NCBI GenBank assembly: GCA_963831705.1
Contig: CAWHRE010000010.1
Coordinates: 930,001-994,000, forward strand
DNA from: DASQPR01 sp963831705
GTDB lineage: Bacteria > Actinomycetota > Actinomycetes > Mycobacteriales > Micromonosporaceae
Length of the DNA stretch: 64,000 nt
Reading direction: 5' to 3'
Positions 1 to 11,655 of this stretch are shown in pieces (positions within the stretch are counted from its first letter, which is position 1; every line of letters starts with the position of its first letter). Under the pieces are notes generated by a model that did not search any database, was not told where the DNA came from, and saw only the letters and a program-made list of their open reading frames with translations. A program made the position numbers and the translations under genes.

Positions 1-77
1 TGGGCAGCACGCTCAGACACGATCAATCCCCTTCACCGTCGTACACATGATGCGCGGCCACTCTCTCACGACCACGA

Positions 78-3000
78 TCACGCCGACTCGGCCGGGTGCA
101 CTCCCTTCGCGTGCGGTGGATCCCCCAAGACCGTCTTCAGCAGTTCGGCGCACCACGCAAGCATCGCGGCGTCGCGCAGCGGCTCCCCACCGACCTTGCG
201 ATCGGACGGGCGAGGCAGCGAGACCTGATCGGTCGCCTGCTTGTACACCGACTCCGGATAGAACCGCTTCAGCCGCAGCTGCTTCGAATCCGGCAGGATC
301 ATCGGCCCGAACCGGATGTGCCGCCCCTGCAGCGAGACGTCCAGCAGCCCGTACGAGCGGGCCAGCAGCCGGAATCGGGCCACCGCGATTAGGTTGACCA
401 CTTCGGCCGGCGGCTTGCCGTACCGGTCGTTCATCTCGATCACGACCTCGTCCAGCGCGGCCTCGTCCCGGACTTCGGCGAGCTTGCGGTACATCTCCAA
501 ACGGAGACGCTCGACGCTGATGTAGTCGTACGGGAGGTGCGCGTCGACCGGCAGATCGATCTTGACGTCGGAGATCTCCTCCTCCGGGCGCTCGCCCTTG
601 AACTGCGCGACCGCTTCGCCGACCATCCGGACGTACAGGTCGAAACCGACGCCCTCGATGTGACCGGACTGCTCGCCGCCAAGCAGGTTACCGGCGCCAC
701 GGATCTCCAGGTCCTTCATCGCGACGTACATGCCGGCGCCCAGCTCGGTGTGCTGCGCGATGGTGGCGAGCCGCTCGTGCGCGTGCTCGGTCAGCGGCTT
801 CTCCGGCGGGTACAGGAAGTACGCGTACGCCCGCTCGCGACCACGGCCGACCCGTCCCCGGATCTGGTGCAACTGCGCCAGGCCGAGCATGTCGGCACGC
901 TCGACGATCAGCGTGTTCGCGTTCGGGATGTCGATGCCCGACTCGACGATCGTCGTGCAGACCAGGACGTCGAACTCCTTCTCCCAGAAGCCGACCATCA
1001 CTTTCTCCAGGGCATCCTCGCCCATCTGGCCGTGCGCGACCGCGATCCGCGCCTCGGGTACGAGTTCGCGCAGCTTGCGAGCGGTCCGATCGATCGACTC
1101 GACCCGGTTGTGCAGGTAGAAGACCTGCCCGTCGCGCAGGAGTTCGCGGTGGATCGCGGCGGCGACCTGCTTGTCGTCGTGCCGCCCGACCGCGGTCAGG
1201 ACCGGGTGGCGCTCCTCGGGCGGCGTCGCGATCGTGGACATCTCGCGGATGCCCGTAATCGCCATCTCCAGCGTTCGCGGGATCGGCGTGGCCGACATGG
1301 TCAGCACGTCGACGGCGGTACGCAGGGCTTTGAGCTGCTCCTTGTGCTCGACGCCGAAACGCTGCTCCTCATCCACGATGATCAGGCCAAGCTGCTTGAA
1401 CCGCATCGACTTCTGCAGCAGACGGTGCGTACCGATGACGATGTCGGCCGTACCCTCGGCGGCCATCTCCAGCGCCTGCGCCGACTCTTTCGGCGTCTGG
1501 AATCGGGACAGCTGCCGGATCTCGACCGGGAACTGCGCCATCCGCTCGGTGAACGTGTTGTAGTGCTGCTGGGCGAGCAGCGTCGTCGGCACCAGTACAG
1601 CGACCTGCTTGCCGTCCTGCACCGCCTTGAACGCCGCGCGTACCGCGATCTCGGTCTTGCCGTATCCGACGTCGCCACAGACCAGGCGATCCATCGGTAC
1701 TGGCTTCTCCATGTCCGCCTTGACCTCGTCGATCGTGGTCAGCTGGTCGATCGTCTCCTGGAACGGGAACGCGTCCTCCATCTCGCGCTGCCACGGCGTG
1801 TCCGGGCCGAACGCGTATCCGGGCGCGTTCTGCCGAGCCGCGTACAGCTGGATGAGCTGCGCCGCGATCTCCCGGACCGCCTTGCGGGCGCGCTGCTTCG
1901 ACTTCGCCCACTCGGACCCACCGAGCTTGTGCACGGTCGGCGTCTCGCCGCCGACGTACCGGGACAGCTGGTCGAGCTGGTCGGTCGGGACGAACAGCTT
2001 GTCCCCCGGCTGACCGCGCTTCGACGACGCGTACTCGATCACGATGTACTCGCGCTCGGCGCCGTTCACCGCGCGCTGCACCAGCTCGACGTACCGGCCG
2101 ATGCCGTGCTGCTCGTGCACGACATAGTCGCCGGCCTGCAGCTCCAGCGGATTGATCGTATTGCGCCGCCGACTCGGCATCGTGCGCATGTCCTTCGTGG
2201 ACGTACCACGTCCACCGGAGATGTCGCTGCCGGTCAGGATCGCGATCTTCGCGACCTCGTCCACCAGTCCGTTGCCGAGCGCACCGGTGGTCGCGAGTGG
2301 AGTGCCGCGCTCCGGCACGTCCTCGATCGTTTCGGCCAGGGCGATGCCGATTCCGGCCTGTCGCAGCACCTCGACCGCGCGTTTCGCCGGGCCGTGGCCC
2401 TCGAAGACGAGCGCCACCCGCCAACCGTCGGCCGCCCAGCGACGGACGTCATCGACGACCCGACCGGTGTCACCGTGATACAAAAACGCGGGCTGCGCCG
2501 ACAGCGTGAACGCACGGCCTTCGTCCGGCGTGACCTCGCCGAAGTCCGGCAGCTCTCCTTCCAGCCACGGCTGGTCGACTTCGGGCTTTGCCTCTTCGGC
2601 CACGATGCCGAACGGCGCGACCGTCCACCACGGCAGGTCCGCATCGCGCGCGGCGGCCCGCACCTCAGCGAGAGATTTGAAAGCAACAGCGCCGGTATCA
2701 ATGGGCGCTTTCCCACCGACCGCGGCCGCGGCCCAGCTGGCCTCCAAGAATTCATCACTCGTACGCACAAGGTCGTGCGCCCGCGTCCGGATCCGCTCCG
2801 GGTCGCAGAGCAGGATCGTGGTACCGGCCGGCATGCAATGCAGCAGCAGTTCCAGGCTCTCCGGGCCGTGCAGCGCAGGCGCCAGCGATTCCATGCCCTC
2901 GACCGGGATACCTTCGGCCAGCTTGTCGAGGATCTCGCCAATCTCCGGGTGCTCCTCGGCAAGGGTCGCGGCCCGCTTCCGTACCGCCGGCGTCAGCAGC

Positions 3001-3728
3001 AACTCTCGGCACGGCGGTGCCCACAGGCGGTCGACCGTCGCGATCGTGCGCTGGTCGGCGACCGCGAACGTGCGGATCTCCTCGACGTCGTCGCCCCAGA
3101 ACTCGATCCGGACCGGATGCTCGTCGGTCGGTGCGAACACGTCCAGCAAGCCACCGCGGACGGCGAACTCGCCACGCTTCGTGACCAGGTCAACGCGCGC
3201 GTACGCGAGTTCCACCAACCGGTGGGCGATGTCATCGAGATCCGCAGCGGCACCGGGGCGAAGTTCCACGGGTTCAAGGTCGCCGAGGCCCTTGAGCTGC
3301 GGCTGAAGCATCGACCGTACGGGCGCGACAACGATCCGCACCGGCCCGCGCTCGGGATCGGCCGGGTCCGGATGCGCCAGCCGCCGCAGAACGCCCAGAC
3401 GGCGGCCGACCGTGTCGGACCGTGGCGACAACCGCTCATGCGGCAGCGTCTCCCAGGACGGGTAGACCGCGACCTCTTCGGGCGGCAGAAAATTTCCGAG
3501 CGCCGCCGCCAGGTCTTCCGCCTCGCGAGACGTCGCGGTGACGACGAGCGCCGTCCGGCCGCCGCCCTCCCCTTGCGCCGCTAGCGCGGCGACGAGGAAT
3601 GGACGGGCGGAACTCGGCGCGGTGACGTCAACTTGATCGCCGGCCGGGCCGCCACGGCGGGCGATCTCGGCAAGCGAGGTGAGGGCCGGATCGTCGAGGG
3701 CGGCGCGAAGCAGACCCGTCAACTTCAT
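78..3728 (-). CDS. mfd: Transcription-repair coupling factor Mfd
   Basis: Mfd is a superfamily 2 DNA translocase. It pushes stalled RNA polymerase off DNA lesions and recruits UvrA for nucleotide excision repair. The protein is about 1216 residues, normal for Mfd. The CarD-like RNA polymerase interaction domain is near residue 537 (DYVVHEQHGIGRY). Walker A (GDVGYGKTE) is near residue 685 and the Walker B box (DEEQRFGVEHKEQL) near 785. Motif VI (QIRGRVGRGRERAY) and a C-terminal D7-like domain follow. I chose the ATG at 3728 because GGAGG lies about 10 bases upstream; a 15-codon longer in-frame form has no such site. No neighbour shares its direction. Confidence 0.97.
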   Translation of the reverse strand: MKLTGLLRAALDDPALTSLAEIARRGGPAGDQVDVTAPSSARPFLVAALAAQGEGGGRTALVVTATSREAEDLAAALGNFLPPEEVAVYPSWETLPHERLSPRSDTVGRRLGVLRRLAHPDPADPERGPVRIVVAPVRSMLQPQLKGLGDLEPVELRPGAAADLDDIAHRLVELAYARVDLVTKRGEFAVRGGLLDVFAPTDEHPVRIEFWGDDVEEIRTFAVADQRTIATVDRLWAPPCRELLLTPAVRKRAATLAEEHPEIGEILDKLAEGIPVEGMESLAPALHGPESLELLLHCMPAGTTILLCDPERIRTRAHDLVRTSDEFLEASWAAAAVGGKAPIDTGAVAFKSLAEVRAAARDADLPWWTVAPFGIVAEEAKPEVDQPWLEGELPDFGEVTPDEGRAFTLSAQPAFLYHGDTGRVVDDVRRWAADGWRVALVFEGHGPAKRAVEVLRQAGIGIALAETIEDVPERGTPLATTGALGNGLVDEVAKIAILTGSDISGGRGTSTKDMRTMPSRRRNTINPLELQAGDYVVHEQHGIGRYVELVQRAVNGAEREYIVIEYASSKRGQPGDKLFVPTDQLDQLSRYVGGETPTVHKLGGSEWAKSKQRARKAVREIAAQLIQLYAARQNAPGYAFGPDTPWQREMEDAFPFQETIDQLTTIDEVKADMEKPVPMDRLVCGDVGYGKTEIAVRAAFKAVQDGKQVAVLVPTTLLAQQHYNTFTERMAQFPVEIRQLSRFQTPKESAQALEMAAEGTADIVIGTHRLLQKSMRFKQLGLIIVDEEQRFGVEHKEQLKALRTAVDVLTMSATPIPRTLEMAITGIREMSTIATPPEERHPVLTAVGRHDDKQVAAAIHRELLRDGQVFYLHNRVESIDRTARKLRELVPEARIAVAHGQMGEDALEKVMVGFWEKEFDVLVCTTIVESGIDIPNANTLIVERADMLGLAQLHQIRGRVGRGRERAYAYFLYPPEKPLTEHAHERLATIAQHTELGAGMYVAMKDLEIRGAGNLLGGEQSGHIEGVGFDLYVRMVGEAVAQFKGERPEEEISDVKIDLPVDAHLPYDYISVERLRLEMYRKLAEVRDEAALDEVVIEMNDRYGKPPAEVVNLIAVARFRLLARSYGLLDVSLQGRHIRFGPMILPDSKQLRLKRFYPESVYKQATDQVSLPRPSDRKVGGEPLRDAAMLAWCAELLKTVLGDPPHAKGVHPAESA

Positions 3729-3900
3729 GTGGGCTGAACCTCCGGAACATGGACGCACGCAATTAAGCCCCAACGCCCAGTTCGGACGGGGGTAGCGCAG
3801 TTGAGACTACTCCCATCGCTATCCAGCCACACACCATCACAAAACGGGCATAAGCTGTGGAAACCGCTGCTCATACCACCAACGTGACGGGAGTGCCGGG

Positions 3901-5178
3901 ATGACGGATACCGGAGCGCCGGATGCTGCGATCGGCGGAGCGACGATCATGACGTCGGACGAGGTGGCCGTTGACGAGGCCATCGGCGGCGCGCACGCCG
4001 ACGAAGACCCGGTCCTCGCCCGGGCCGCCGCCGAGCCCACCGCCGCCGAGCCCACCGTTGTCGGTCCTGCGGCCTCCGGTCCCGGCACACGGCGCGTAGG
4101 CAGCGTCGCTGGTCACGTGGCCGAACCGGACCATCCGGACCCGGACGATTGGTGGCGGGTGTGGCTCCGCCGTACGGGCGTGACGCTCCTCGCCACGCTG
4201 GTGCTCACGACCGGGCTGGTCTGGGCGTGGCTCGGCGGCCTGACGAATCCGCACGCCCGGAGCATCCCGGTCGCGGTCCTGGCGGGCGACGCGAACGCGA
4301 TCGGCGCGCTCTCCGCGGATCAGGAGAACACGGAGTTGCAGGTGGTCCGGTACGCAACCGCTGCCGGGGCGACGAACGCACTTTCCAAACGGAAAGTCGC
4401 CGCGATCCTGACCAGCGACCAGACCGGCGCCGTCGGATTGAATCTAACGATCGCGAGCGCGGCCGGGCCTGGAATCGCGAACGCGGTGATCGATTCGATC
4501 AACTCGGTGGCGACATCGTTCAACGTGCCGCTCACCATCGAGGATGTGTACCCGACGTCGGAGAAGGACTCGGATGGCCGTACACCCTTTTATTTGATGT
4601 TGGTATGGATCTTGGGTGGATTGATCGCAGCGGTGCTGGTCGGCGTGACGCTCGGGACCGTGCCGCGGGACCTGGACCGCCTCGGCATGCGGATCGCGGC
4701 GTTATTCGTGTTCTCGCTGGCGCTCGGGCTGATCGGTGCGCTGTTCGTGGTGCCGTTCCTGGGCATTTGGCATCACCACCTGTTCGGGGTGTGGATGAGC
4801 GGCGCGCTGATCGTGCTCACCGCCGCACTGATCACATCGGCGTTGCAGAGCTGGCTGGGCATGTGGGGCATCGGCGTCGCGACACTGTTATTGCTGGTGC
4901 TCGGTGTGCCGGGCGCCGGCGGTCAATGGGGATCGCAGCTGCTCCCCGGATTCTTCCGGTCGATGCACACCTGGATTCCGAATGGGCTCGGGACCGATCT
5001 CCTGCGCGGCGTTGAGTACTTCGGCCGGAACGCGAACACCTGGCCGATCACCGGCCTGGCGCTGTGGTGTCTTGCTTCGATCGTGGTACTCGTAGCGTCG
5101 ACGGCCATCCTGGGCCGAACCGCCCGCCCCCAGCCCCAGCCCCAGCCCCAGCCCCAAGTTGATCCTGGAGTTAGTTGA
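3901..5178 (+). CDS. ABC-2/YhgE-Pip-like integral membrane protein
   Basis: The protein has 425 residues. An acidic, Ala/Pro-rich cytoplasmic N-terminus of about 80 residues precedes a first membrane helix (TLLATLVLTTGLVWAWLGG). A predicted extracellular domain of about 130 residues follows, then five or six membrane helices. This topology is typical of ABC-2-type permeases of the YhgE/Pip/DUF3533 kind, which often lack an adjacent ATPase, as here. The substrate is unknown. The start ATG follows GGGAG by about eight bases. The C-terminus is odd: a hexanucleotide repeat encodes (PQ)5, and the last residues (VDPGVS) and the stop codon are supplied by an intergenic palindromic repeat, so the natural end may have been altered by that insertion. 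Confidence 0.75.
   Translation: MTDTGAPDAAIGGATIMTSDEVAVDEAIGGAHADEDPVLARAAAEPTAAEPTVVGPAASGPGTRRVGSVAGHVAEPDHPDPDDWWRVWLRRTGVTLLATLVLTTGLVWAWLGGLTNPHARSIPVAVLAGDANAIGALSADQENTELQVVRYATAAGATNALSKRKVAAILTSDQTGAVGLNLTIASAAGPGIANAVIDSINSVATSFNVPLTIEDVYPTSEKDSDGRTPFYLMLVWILGGLIAAVLVGVTLGTVPRDLDRLGMRIAALFVFSLALGLIGALFVVPFLGIWHHHLFGVWMSGALIVLTAALITSALQSWLGMWGIGVATLLLLVLGVPGAGGQWGSQLLPGFFRSMHTWIPNGLGTDLLRGVEYFGRNANTWPITGLALWCLASIVVLVASTAILGRTARPQPQPQPQPQVDPGVS
5131..5154 (+). repeat. Hexanucleotide tandem repeat (CAGCCC)4
   Basis: Four perfect CAGCCC units sit inside the end of the preceding membrane-protein gene and encode alternating Pro-Gln. The tract abuts the palindromic element that begins at 5156. 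It is a likely slippage site, so length variation between isolates would not be surprising. Confidence 0.85.
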
Positions 5179-5220
5179 CGCATCGACGGCGTGTCGTGCG
5201 AATAACGTCAGGATCGACTT
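5156..5220. repeat. Palindromic repeat, family 1, copy 1
   Basis: The outer arms read AAGTTGATCCTGGAGTTAG and, inverted, the imperfect TAACGTCAGGATCGACTT. The core contains GCATCGACGGCGTGTCG. The same core and arms recur at 37907-37973 and, in opposite orientation, at 11570-11633. This copy overlaps the stop codon of the upstream gene. The right arm has three changes from consensus, so it is the most diverged of the three full copies. Confidence 0.85.
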
Positions 5221-5278
5221 GGCCTGGCTCGGCAGAAATCGGTTGTGTTCGCCGACCAGCGGCGGGCAGAGTACGCTC

Positions 5279-6286
5279 GTGCAGATTCGGGCGCTGGATC
5301 CATTCGACGACGTCTCGGCCGGTAACTGGTACGCCGCCATGTACGCGGGCGCCTCGGCCGGCCGGGTCGCGCCTCCGGTCGTCGGCGCCGCTTCCGAACT
5401 CACCTCGCTGCGCACAAATGACAGCAACAAGACGTACGACCGTCGTGCGTACGGTGCCTGGGACGGCGACGCCTGCCTCGGTACGGTCCTCGTCGCGCTC
5501 CCCCGCAACGGCCACGTCGCCGAGGTGGACGTCAACGTGCCGCCGTCGCATCGTGGCCGGGGTATCGGTAGTGCACTGTTCGCGTATGCCCGGACGATCG
5601 CCGAGACGGCCGGCGTCACGACGATCACCGACGAGATCAACGTGCCGGACGGCGCCTTGGATCAGTGCGATGGCGGCCGATTCGCACTCGCCCATGGGTT
5701 CGCCAGCTGCCATACCGAGTCGCGCTTGATGCTCGACCTACCGGTGCGTGAGCTGGACGCCCTCGAGTCGTACGCGCTCGAGAAAGCGTCCGGCTACCGC
5801 GTCGTTGCCTTCGATGGTCTGACGCCTCCCGAGCACCTGGACGCCCTGGCCCGGATGATGACCTTGATGCAGCTCGACGTACCGATCGGCGAGCGCGACT
5901 ACGAGCCGATTTCGTTCGACGCCGACCGAGTCCTGCTTGGCGATCAACGGTCGATCGATCAGGGCTACGGGAGACTGAAGGCGATGGTGCTGGACCAGGC
6001 GGGCGAGCCGGCCGCGTACACGTTGATGCTCGTCGGCGTGGACCGCCGGTACGCCGTCCAGGACGACACGTTCGTGCTGCGGGCGCATCGCGGGCACCGG
6101 CTGGGAACACTGGCGAAGGTGGCCAACCTGCGGCAGTTGGCGGCGCACCACCCCGGCGTCCGGCACGTGCACACGTGGATGGCCGACGAAAACAACGCGA
6201 TGCGGTCGATCAACCAGCGCTTCGGGTTCCGCCCCGTCGAGGCAATGCACAACGTGGAGCTGTCGATCGTGGCCGCAAAACGTTGA
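5279..6286 (+). CDS. Double-domain GNAT N-acetyltransferase
   Basis: The product has about 335 residues and two GNAT folds in tandem, the layout seen in mycothiol synthase-like proteins. The N-terminal acetyl-CoA motif is VPPSHRGRGIGSALF near residue 95. The C-terminal domain has a second, weaker pyrophosphate loop (RAHRGHRLGTLAKV) and the common GNAT ending NQRFGFRPVE. The substrate is unknown. The reading frame is open upstream into the palindromic repeat; I chose the GTG at 5279 because the conserved domain begins directly after it, but no clear ribosome binding site supports it. The last seven codons lie in the left arm of a hairpin. Confidence 0.72.
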   Translation: MQIRALDPFDDVSAGNWYAAMYAGASAGRVAPPVVGAASELTSLRTNDSNKTYDRRAYGAWDGDACLGTVLVALPRNGHVAEVDVNVPPSHRGRGIGSALFAYARTIAETAGVTTITDEINVPDGALDQCDGGRFALAHGFASCHTESRLMLDLPVRELDALESYALEKASGYRVVAFDGLTPPEHLDALARMMTLMQLDVPIGERDYEPISFDADRVLLGDQRSIDQGYGRLKAMVLDQAGEPAAYTLMLVGVDRRYAVQDDTFVLRAHRGHRLGTLAKVANLRQLAAHHPGVRHVHTWMADENNAMRSINQRFGFRPVEAMHNVELSIVAAKR

Positions 6287-6327
6287 TCAACCGGTGCTTC
6301 GAGCAACGTTTTGCGGCCACGATCAAC
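6262..6327. repeat. Long hairpin at convergent gene ends (GTYGATC-type)
   Basis: Arms of 24 bases at 6262-6285 and 6304-6327 are complementary except for one G-T pair, and a loop of 18 bases lies between them. The right arm ends in GATCAAC and its core is CAACGTTTTGCGGCCACG. The stop codon of the acetyltransferase lies in the left arm, and the stop of the convergent carboxypeptidase begins at the last base. It probably serves as a bidirectional 3' end structure. It shares its terminal bases with the other intergenic palindromes of the window. Confidence 0.8.
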
Positions 6328-7224
6328 TAATACTGAACGCAAATGCGGCGCGCTGGGCCGTCGATTCGGATCGTCCCGCCGTACGGGATGATCTGGTTCG
6401 GATCGGTGTGACCGAGATCAATGTCGAACACGATCGTCGCGTGCGGCGCGTACGCACCGACTGCGCGCAGGATCGCCCCACGCTGCGCACTCGCGTACTC
6501 GCGCTTCTGATCGAGCGTGTTCGGCCTGGTGACCTCCCACGCTTTCGGGCGCCCGACCAGCACCGCCTCGAACTGCCCGAGCATGTCGCGCTCGCCCATG
6601 TTGCGCAGCGTGTAGTACACCTCTTCGGACGACGGCATGTCCTCGCTGCTCTCGATGAACAGCACGTGCCCGGCGTACTCCTCGGGCGGCCGGATATCCG
6701 TCCCGACCTGGAGCAGCCACGACAGGATCTCGATGCAACCGCCCCAGGACGGTCCTTCGATCACGCGATCCGCGTTGTGCCAGGTCCAGCCGTTACACCG
6801 GATTGGTCGCGCCGCCGCGGCCGAGGTGCACCATCACCGATCCGCCGTGGTAGCCGACCACACCCGCTCGGAACAGGAAATTCAACAGATTCGTGTTATC
6901 GGAGTAGCCGAAGAAAGGCTTCGGATTCGCCTTCAAAAGATCAACATCAAGATGCCGGAGTACGGTCAACTGGTCGTCCCCGCCGATCGTGGCCATCACC
7001 GACGTGATCGTGGGATCGGCGAAGGCCGCGTGGAGATCGGCGGCCCGCTCGGCCGGCGTCGCGCGTACGCGGGTGGTCGGGTACTCGACCGGCACCAGCC
7101 CCAATTCGTCTCGCAGGCGGGCCAGTCCCAGCTCGTACACGTGTGGGAATCGGGACGGGTTTCCGTTCGACGGCGATAGCACGGCGATCCGGTCACCGGG
7201 CCGCGGTTTCGGCGGGTAGGTCAT
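6327..7224 (-). pseudogene. LD-carboxypeptidase (MccF-like, peptidase S66), internal deletion and frameshift
   Basis: The N-terminal piece (7224 to 6793) has the S66 nucleophile motif FFGYSDNTN and ends at GGATNPV plus stop. The C-terminal piece (from about 6790 to 6327) continues in another frame with GWTWHNADRVIEGPSWGG, the acidic motif LFIESSEDMPSSEEV, and the His motif DLGHTDPNQIIPYGG. Family members are about 340 residues. Comparing from memory, some 40-50 codons between the two pieces are missing, and the join also shifts frame. All three catalytic positions remain, but the interdomain linker is lost. This looks like a real deletion rather than a one-base sequencing error. S66 enzymes cleave LD-peptide bonds in murein tetrapeptides or inactivate microcin C-like compounds. 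Confidence 0.75.
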
Positions 7225-7257
7225 CGCGAAGGTTAATCCATGGGCCGGGCGGCCGTC

Positions 7258-7292
7258 GTCCGGTTATCCGAGCTAGCATCCATTAACCGGAC
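7258..7292. promoter_or_regulatory. Inverted repeat in the divergent region before ppc
   Basis: GTCCGGTTA at 7258-7266 and TAACCGGAC at 7284-7292 form a perfect 9-base inverted repeat with a 17-base spacer, in the only gap between the carboxypeptidase start and the ppc start. Another GGTTAAT lies at 7231. The spacing of about 2.5 helical turns would suit a dimeric repressor or activator. No regulator can be named. Confidence 0.4.
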
Positions 7293-7336
7293 AACGCAGT
7301 CCCGCGGTGCATACGCATGTGACGAGGAGTGTCCCG

Positions 7337-10097
<2,761 letters not shown>

Positions 10098-10115
10098 GCA
10101 ACACCGGCTGACAAA

Positions 10116-10141
10116 GATGGCCCGGGATGTCCCGGGCCATC
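10116..10141. terminator. Terminator hairpin after ppc
   Basis: GATGGCCCGGGA and TCCCGGGCCATC form a perfect 12-bp stem with a two-base loop, 18 bases past the ppc stop and just before the convergent DUF2630 stop. No T run follows, which is common in actinobacteria. It can serve both directions. Confidence 0.75.
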
Positions 10142-10145
10142 GCCC

Positions 10146-10391
10146 TTACTGCCAGTAGCCCTCGACCTCGCCGACCGATCGCGGCTGGACCGCATCGGGA
10201 TCGGCGTTGTTGTCGCGCGCCGACCGGCGCCGTCGGAGCAGATCCCAGTACTGGTCGAGTTCTTCCTCGACCGCCTTGAGACGAGCGTGCTCGGCTTCCG
10301 AATCGATCTTGCCGGACTGGACACCGCTGCGGAGGCGGTGTTCTTCGTCCATGAGTTCGGAAATGTGATGCTGAATCGATCCATCCTGCAT
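10146..10391 (-). CDS. DUF2630 family protein
   Basis: This is an 81-residue, highly charged, mostly helical protein. It begins MQDGSIQHHISELMDEEH and has a coiled-coil-like segment (EAEHARLKAVEEELDQYWDLLRRRR) followed by a short acidic tail. Sequence and length fit DUF2630, a small actinobacterial family of unknown function. The conserved core is the pairing of a His/Glu-rich start with ELDQYWDLLRQRRA-type residues. It is convergent with ppc and shares the terminator hairpin. No promoter was recognised. Confidence 0.85.
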   Translation of the reverse strand: MQDGSIQHHISELMDEEHRLRSGVQSGKIDSEAEHARLKAVEEELDQYWDLLRRRRSARDNNADPDAVQPRSVGEVEGYWQ

Positions 10392-10542
10392 GGATCAAAC
10401 TTACGCTACGACCGATTTCTGCGGGCCCGGCCGGTCCTGAAGCCCTTGAAGTTCGAGAGTGGAATCCGCTTCGACCGGGTATCGCTCGCGTGCGCCTGCT
10501 AGCGTCGCCGATTCCATCACATCTATCTGCGGAGCAATCGAA

Positions 10543-11556
10543 ATGAGACGTCGTCCCCGGTTCACGACGATCGCCGCCATCGCCGTATTGGCCGCGGTCG
10601 GGAGCACCGCCGCATGTACGTCATCGACCAAGACAACGGTCACGACGACGCCCTCCGCGACCGGGGCAGCGACGGCGACCACGCCTGCTTCCGCTAGCGC
10701 CGCGCCATCCAGTACGCCATCGACCACGACGGTCACCGGTACCGCCTACTTCATCACTCCGCTGACCGACACCGCTGCCGTACGGGTCATGTCGTTGCAC
10801 ACCGGAACCGTCAAGGTCGTCGCGACGCTTCCGAGCGACCACACGCACTGCACGAGCAATACCGTCCGGGTCTCGCCGGACGGGAAGCGGATCGCGTGGG
10901 TGCAGGGCAGTACTAGCGACAACGCCGGTACGTTCATGATCGCGAACATCGACGGCAGCGGCGCGAAACAGCTCGCCACGCAGGTCAGCTGCCTCGGCGC
11001 GACCGCGATCATCTGGCCGGGCGCCGATGTCGTTCAGGCGTACACGGCCAAGGGCGGGAAGTTGGCGTTCCACTACAACGGCCAGAAGCTCGGCGGTGAC
11101 CCGGGCGAAGAAAAGAGCGCGGTCTGGTCGGACAAGGCGCTGGCCATCGCCGCTCGGGATGGCGAGACCGGCGGACTCTACTCCGCCGTGGTCGCCGGCC
11201 ACACGCTCTACAAGATCACATACGCTCCGCCGGCCGATCAAGCTGAGCACTGGGACGGATTCTCGCCGCGCAGCGTGTCGGAGAACGCGCAGTTCGTCGC
11301 GTTCGGCTGGAACGGCACGGACCCGTCCCGCGAGGACGGCTCGTTCGTGATCGTCAATGCGAACACCAGCAAGCCGGTCACGCTGCCGGAGGGCTCGATC
11401 GCGTACGCGGAGCTGTTGCCGAACGGCACCGCGTTCGTCAAGTCCGCCGCCACGACGCCGACGCTGGAGGTACTCGACAACCGCTGGCACGTGATCGCAT
11501 CCTCACCGCTGCCGGACGCGGTGGCGCACCTGACCCTTGTGCGATACGTGCCGTAA
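10543..11556 (+). CDS. Lipoprotein with TolB/WD40-like repeats
   Basis: The product has 337 residues. A basic start, a hydrophobic segment and the lipobox STAAC near residue 25 mark a lipid-anchored secreted protein. A Ser/Thr/Ala/Pro-rich linker of about 40 residues follows, as in many actinobacterial lipoproteins. The rest contains beta-propeller-like repeats: VRVSPDGKRIAWVQG near residue 110 is the clearest TolB-type blade, and later blades include NAQFVAFGWNGTD. I see no catalytic motif, so a binding or sensing role outside the membrane is likely. The ATG at 10543 is preceded by GGAG with eight bases between; the longer open frame upstream lacks a signal sequence. Confidence 0.72.
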   Translation: MRRRPRFTTIAAIAVLAAVGSTAACTSSTKTTVTTTPSATGAATATTPASASAAPSSTPSTTTVTGTAYFITPLTDTAAVRVMSLHTGTVKVVATLPSDHTHCTSNTVRVSPDGKRIAWVQGSTSDNAGTFMIANIDGSGAKQLATQVSCLGATAIIWPGADVVQAYTAKGGKLAFHYNGQKLGGDPGEEKSAVWSDKALAIAARDGETGGLYSAVVAGHTLYKITYAPPADQAEHWDGFSPRSVSENAQFVAFGWNGTDPSREDGSFVIVNANTSKPVTLPEGSIAYAELLPNGTAFVKSAATTPTLEVLDNRWHVIASSPLPDAVAHLTLVRYVP

Positions 11557-11569
11557 CCCAACAAGACGA

Positions 11570-11633
11570 AAGTTGATCCTGGAGTTATCCGCACGACACA
11601 CCGTCGATGCGTCGACTAACTCCAGGATCAACT
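11570..11633. repeat. Palindromic repeat, family 1, copy 2 (inverted)
   Basis: This is the reverse complement of the element at 37907-37973, with only a few changes in 64 bases. The arms AAGTTGATCCTGGAGTTA and TAACTCCAGGATCAAC are a near-perfect inverted repeat. The core CGCACGACACACCGTCGATG is not palindromic, which shows that the element occurs in both orientations. It lies 13 bases after the lipoprotein stop and 22 bases before the convergent permease stop. Confidence 0.9.
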
Positions 11634-11655
11634 GGGTTTTGGGGCGGGCGCGCGG

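Noticed and set aside
537..3584. A 1015-codon open frame on the plus strand
   Set aside because: It is antisense to mfd and its product is Arg/Leu/Asp-rich without motifs; long antisense frames are common in high-GC DNA.
5131..5154. CAGCCC repeats as a regulatory array
   Set aside because: They are in frame inside a coding gene and encode Pro-Gln; slippage repeat is simpler.
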